NCBI GenBank assembly: GCA_014773175.1
Contig: VXCM01000471.1
Coordinates: 101,619 to 165,618, forward strand
Direction: 5' to 3'
Length of the DNA: 64,000 bases
From: Lucifuga dentata
Taxonomy: Eukaryota; Chordata; Actinopteri; Ophidiiformes; Bythitidae
Under the pieces are notes generated by a model. It did no database searches. It had not been told where the DNA came from and saw only the letters and a list, made by a program, of their open reading frames with translations. A program made the translations under genes and the position numbers. Of the stretch, positions 59,441 to 64,000 are shown piece by piece (positions within the stretch are counted from its first letter, which is position 1; the number at the start of each line of letters is the position of its first letter).

Positions 59441-62042
59441 AAACTATATTTAACTTGATATTCAAGTACACAAGTTTTCTGATTTTGCACATATTCTAGT
59501 GCTACTATGCCTCTTCCTCAACCACCACGCTCTACATCTCTCTATGACATGCAACACACACCACTCTGTGTGCTGGGACTCCCGGCAGTGTCTGGATGAT
59601 GCTCTCTCCTAAAATACAGAACTCTGAAAGAGATAATTGATGTTTCCTTTGCCTATTTCACATATCCATTTCACTTTAACATCAGAAGAAGTAGTATAAA
59701 ACATGGCACTTGAATATGAAGCAGCTCATTAACAGGCTGATCTGTACTGGCGTTACCTGTTACTCACCTTGCAACAATGCTCCAACAATGGGACACTGAT
59801 GCACTACTTTACGTAAAGGAAGCTCCATGAATGACTTTCAGTTATCAGGGTGCTTATTAAACAATTTTCTTTTCAATGAATTTCCCCTTTGTCTTTTATT
59901 TTTTATCCAACTAATGACTTGAGAAATCACCCAGAGCCAAGTCTAGGCTTTGTTGTGTGTTTTAACAACATATCATCATCATCGTCATTGTATTGAGGAT
60001 ATGGGTGGCTTACTTCAGCCCCCTTTTCAGTAGATGGGTTGGATGAGTTGAGTTGTTACACTATCAAAGCTTCATCCATAAACAAGCTTTGGTCAAACTA
60101 TGGTCAAACAAACTGGTCAGTTACCAATATGTAACATACATATATTAAATGTATACTTTTCACAAACAAAATTAGGTTTTGGATCCTAATACAATTTTAT
60201 TGTTTTTTTTTAAAAAAACAAAACAAAACAAAAAAAAAACCAACTAAATATCAAACTAGTAATTACAGCTCCCAGATAACTGAATTAAAGACTACACTAT
60301 TAACCTCTGAAATATACTGGGAAAATATCTTGCTATCCATCTTTGACATAAGAATAAATCAACATTTGGTTCCTCATTGCAGTTGTGGCAAACATAAAAA
60401 GCTGGAAAATTTTGATGACATCAGTTTTCTGTTATCCTCTCATTGAAACGAACAGAACATCCAGTTTTCTGTATACCACACACCATCAGCATGTGAATCC
60501 AGCATAACACCTTCCAGTTTTAAAGTAATGTTGATCTTCAGAGAATTAAAACACATTTCACTGAGTCAAACACCTTTAAAATACAACAGTACTGTGTTTC
60601 ATTTTTACTAAACAATATGGACAACCATAGCTGCTCTACTGAAACAGACAACTCTAATGAAAAGGGGCTCTTGTAAACCATAAACCTTTTTTTTATATAT
60701 CTATTTATATTCACATAAACGTTATATAAATTCAGTTATCCTCAGTGAGGTGTACAGTAGCTGTGGTTTGTTCCTCCTGGAGGCAAGTCTTTATATCACT
60801 GAAAAACCATTTTCCATTCGAAGAATGTGACTCTCCCGTGGGAAGAAGAGAATCTTTTGTGTGCCTGTGATTTATGATGCTACAGTGTCTTGCCTTGAAG
60901 GAAAACTGACAAATTTCCTCCATAATTGAGGTAAATGATGGTTTTGTCTGTGTTTAATTGAAAATTTTTTACCCATAGTTATTTGTGCTGTGAGAGTCAG
61001 CATGAAATTTACAGTAGGGTGTTTATGTGCTTGCTTCGTGTAGGCAAGAAAAATTGTTTGAGAGAGGATTATGAAGATCTGAGGGTGATGTTTAAAATGC
61101 AAAACATATATTGAACTTGATGATAGTTTGCTACATTTGACTAGGCATTTATCAATACAAACCTCAATCAATTAAGATCTATGACCTTTTTCAATAAACG
61201 CTAACACTGGGTAGCCTCCTCTCTGTTTGGGATTTCCTTTTTTGAACATGAGCATCATTCACCCCTGACATCTATGCAAGTCGTGGGAATCCATCCAGCA
61301 TGGCGGCCTTTAGGGGAAATATTGTGATTAGGAAATGATCAATGTCATAAGAGAAATTGTCCATATGCCACAGATCATTAGCTGTGTGTCCCTGAGCACA
61401 TAAATGTGCTAAGACATTTCTTTGTATCCATCACTCTCCACATTCTCCAGTGACTACCACTCAGGCTTGGAGTCTCTCCACCTCTGGCCTTTGTGTGTGA
61501 AAACACAAACAGCAGCATGCAGTATGAGACAGCAAACAGGACACACTGGAAGACTGCGGCTGATTCACAGTGTTTTCACGCCTGTGAACATTGTTATGGT
61601 TCCTCTGACAGCCATATATAGTGCTTGTGGGGATTCTGTGTCATATTCCTGCTGCACACTTACGCCACGATGCCTTTCCCTGTCAACAATCTGCATCAAA
61701 ATGATGAACACGCTTCATCTGTTGGTAACATTCACATTAGCTAAATGCCGTGCAGTTATAGCCAGGGACAGGCTGATTTAGAATTCATAGATGTTGCCAG
61801 AGTTACACGTTTTGAGGGCACAGCAGCACTTACACTGAAAAAAGGACAAGGATCACAGCTCATCTGATATTTACAGATGAACCGAGTCATGTTAAGTTCA
61901 GAATTGGAAAGCAGATTTACTGTTACACTGTTTTAGAACTAAAGTAGGCCAGTGTCAGAGCAGTGACCTGCAATGTCCAGTTAACTCCTAAAGGCCTAAC
62001 CATACTTTCATATGAAGCCACACTTGCAGGGCAAAAAAAAAA

Positions 62043-62080
<38 letters not shown>

Positions 62081-62322
62081 ATCATGCAAAGCTCAAGATG
62101 CTCTTATTCAGGTTATTTTTATTCTTTGTGCAGGGCTCCAAAGGAGAATTTTTTGTTTTTTCTACTTCTGATACCTGCCCCTGGTCGTATTGGGCCAAAT
62201 ATCAGATGACTGGTTGCGCTCAGTTCACTGGCCCCTTACCAGTGTTGCAACCAGCCATGTAATAATTGGTCCAGTTACAGCTAGGCAGAGGTATTAGAAG
62301 TAGAGAGGATAAAAGACAGTTC
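59441..62322. other. non-coding stretch
   Basis: No gene. It includes poly(A/T) near 60200 and 62030-62078 and a repeat fragment at 62105-62260 (GATACCTGCCCCTGG) that recurs at 63000-63115. The frame of 119 codons at 61422-61781 has no recognisable features. Confidence 0.5.
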
Positions 62323-62902
62323 TTAAAGGACCATACCAGCGATTGTGCATGTTTGAGCCTAATATATTAAATTTTCATACGTTACATTACTAACAACCAT
62401 TTCCCAAAGGATAAAACCATATTTCAGCTTTCCTGATATTTTGAAAAATCTCCTAATCTTTCAAAATCAAATATTCAAGTGATACACCCACCTAAAAAAC
62501 TGATGTTTCGCCTGCTAATAGTTGCACAGTCTTATGAAATCATGGTCATTTAAATTTTTCAGTAAATGCAGGTCTTCTTTCGTTACTGTATCCCTGTGCA
62601 TTTTCAGATAACTCTGCATTTTTTTATTGTGCTTAAATGCTAAAATTACATAACTTTGAAAAAAAAAAACTGAATACGTGTCTTGTTTGTGATGATGGAT
62701 TATCTATCCCAAGAACATTTCAAGTATCAACAAGTTGATTTTAATAGCGTACCAGAATGAACTAAAACCAATGGCGGTCTGGAAGGTAGGAGAAAAAAAA
62801 AATAATAATAATAATTCATAATTCCAGTAGTATGCTTTGGGATATGATTGTCAGTAAATGTATTAGGCTCAAACATGCACAATCACCAGTATGGTCCTTT
62901 AA
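62323..62902 (+). mobile_element. TTAA-type MITE family B, copy 3 (best preserved)
   Basis: The TIRs of about 37 bp are TTAAAGGACCATACCAGCGA at the left and (inverted) TTAAAGGACCATACTGGTGA at the right, both continuing TTGTGCATGTTTGAGCC. TTAA is present at both ends (62323-62326, 62899-62902). The interior is AT-rich and non-coding. TTAA targets suggest piggyBac or Kolobok mobilisation; the class is inferred. Confidence 0.75.
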
Positions 62903-62999
62903 AGATTACTCTGCAGGAGTGTTCAATGATGCGCACACCAGGCTGTTCTTTTGTCTTTTCATCTAATGTTTTTTGAAGTATAGTGGGGCCTCTGTCTGC

Positions 63000-63420
63000 A
63001 TTCCTTGTGTAAGGAAATCTTTTGTGTTTTATACTACTGATACCTGCCCCTGGCCAAAAATGGTCCACATATCACATTTCTGGTTGGGTCTCCAGACCCA
63101 ACCAGAAATGCCCATTAGTGGTTAGTACTGTCACATCACAGCAAGAAGGTTCTGGCATTGAATTGAAGCCAATTTGGGCCTTCCTGTGTGGAGTTTGTGT
63201 GTTCTCTCCATGTCTGTGTGGGTTTCCTTTGGGTACTTTGGTTTCCTTCAAAGACATATAGTGAACTACCCATAGGTATGAACTTGAGCAAATCTGTTTA
63301 TCTGTCTCTATGTGTTAGTCCTGTGATGGACTGATGACCTGTCCAAGATGTCCTCTACATCCCAATAAATCCAAGTTAGGTCAGACCCCCACAGGATAAG
63401 TGGGTATAGAGGATGGATGG
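63000..63420 (+). mobile_element. dispersed repeat family F, copy 2 (with 5' segment)
   Basis: CTGATACCTGCCCCTGGCC, CAGCAAGAAGGTTCTGG, GTGTGGAGTTTGTGTGTTCT, GTCTCTATGTGTTAGTCC, GATGACCTGTCCAAG and the GGATAAGTGGGTATAGAGGA tail match a very common teleost interspersed repeat. The second half also matches 41060-41275. Confidence 0.65.
63075..63110. repeat. perfect hairpin, 17-bp arms, 2-nt loop
   Basis: CATTTCTGGTTGGGTCT (63075-63091) and its exact reverse complement (63094-63110). It sits in family F, where related copies also tend to pair here, so it may be ancestral to the repeat. Confidence 0.93.
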
Positions 63421-64000
63421 TATGAGAAGTACAAAAGGCAGTTCTTAAACACTATATTGTGTAGTGTTTTTGGACATATTTACTAGCCTGTTTTTTAGTG
63501 ATTTTGTCTCATGTTTTTTGAAGTATACCAAGGTCTTAATGTTAATGTTCACAACACCAACTAGCAGCAGCCACCAGTTGCTCTGCTGATGCATTACAGC
63601 TTTTTAATCTCTAATCGTGCCTTCAGGATGGAGAGAGTGGCCTGGATTCAGAGGGCCTCATAGCTGACAGATCAATTTGACATTATATTAGTGAGAGTCT
63701 CACCAGATTTGGAAAGCAGTCTTTAATCCAATCCACTTAAAAGGGGGAAAATGCAGTGAGTAGTACCAAGCTAACAGAGGCAATCAAGAAATTAGGCCAC
63801 TCAGTTGGTGTCTCTCTGAGAGAATGAGGTTTTAATACACACGATTTCCTGACTCCATACTGCCTTGAGCCAAGAGAAAGATTTGAAGTTCTTTTCTTAA
63901 ATTATTCTTTTTTTTATGATCAACAAATAGAGATAAATAATAATTAAATAAATAAATATAGATAGATAAATAGATAAATGCAGCCTCAAGGGGGCACAAG
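63421..64000. other. non-coding stretch at window end
   Basis: Unique sequence to about 63900, then an AATA/GATA-type run (63943-63980). A CTCF-like motif lies at 63984-63997. No gene recognised. Confidence 0.5.
63984..63997 (+). promoter_or_regulatory. candidate CTCF binding motif
   Basis: CCTCAAGGGGGCAC agrees with the CTCF core consensus in its CC and AGGGGGCAC parts. Same orientation as the site at 1801. Confidence 0.35.

Noticed and set aside
63140..63175. GGTTCTGGCATTGAATTGAA as a tRNA or SINE B box
   Set aside because: It belongs to the common family F repeat, lacks an A box at the right distance and folds into no cloverleaf that I can see.

Overview
This window is from a vertebrate nuclear genome, almost certainly a ray-finned fish. 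It is AT-rich and dominated by introns, intergenic DNA, long homopolymers, simple repeats and decayed transposons. The transposon set (Tc1-like, hAT, TTAA-flanked MITEs, L2-like and L1-like LINEs) is typical of teleosts. There are no operons, bacterial signals, CRISPR arrays, rRNAs or convincing tRNAs.

I can support one host gene. The large exon at 22393-23774 (+ strand) is the main coding exon of the Nogo-66 receptor gene rtn4r. It encodes a secreted, GPI-anchored leucine-rich-repeat receptor. A good splice acceptor precedes it (AG at 22391-22392), the exon enters in phase 1, and an AATAAA lies at 24478-24483, about 0.7 kb after the stop. The short first exon carrying the initiator Met was not found. 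It is either hidden in the upstream sequence or outside the window.

The rest is repeat-rich non-coding DNA. Left part (1-22.3 kb): TTAA-flanked MITEs (3760, 5040, 12954), LINE remnants (4385-5035, 7605-7870), an hAT-like element (12923-13621) and half of a Tc1-like element (15720-16450). Centre (24.5-41.3 kb): two nested complexes (25460-27763 and 33092-35644), a split MITE (30778-31666), a LINE 3' end (37395-38115) and an hAT element with a perfect 8-bp target-site duplication (38290-39274). Right part (45-64 kb): an hAT element with an 8-bp duplication (50149-52038) interrupted by a TA-flanked transposon (50412-51592) whose inverted deletion derivative lies at 45852-46211, an L2-like LINE 3' end with an open RT C-terminus (57072-57900), and more MITE copies.

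Two patterns are not explained by annotated genes or transposons. First, there are at least 15 perfect or nearly loopless inverted repeats with unrelated sequences, with arms up to 27 bp. In one case two paralogous repeat copies lack the hairpin, which suggests local template switching during replication. Second, the assembly has 18 single Ns. Four are flanked by exact 62-67 bp duplications, which look like uncollapsed contig overlaps, and the other 14 lie in or beside homopolymer runs.
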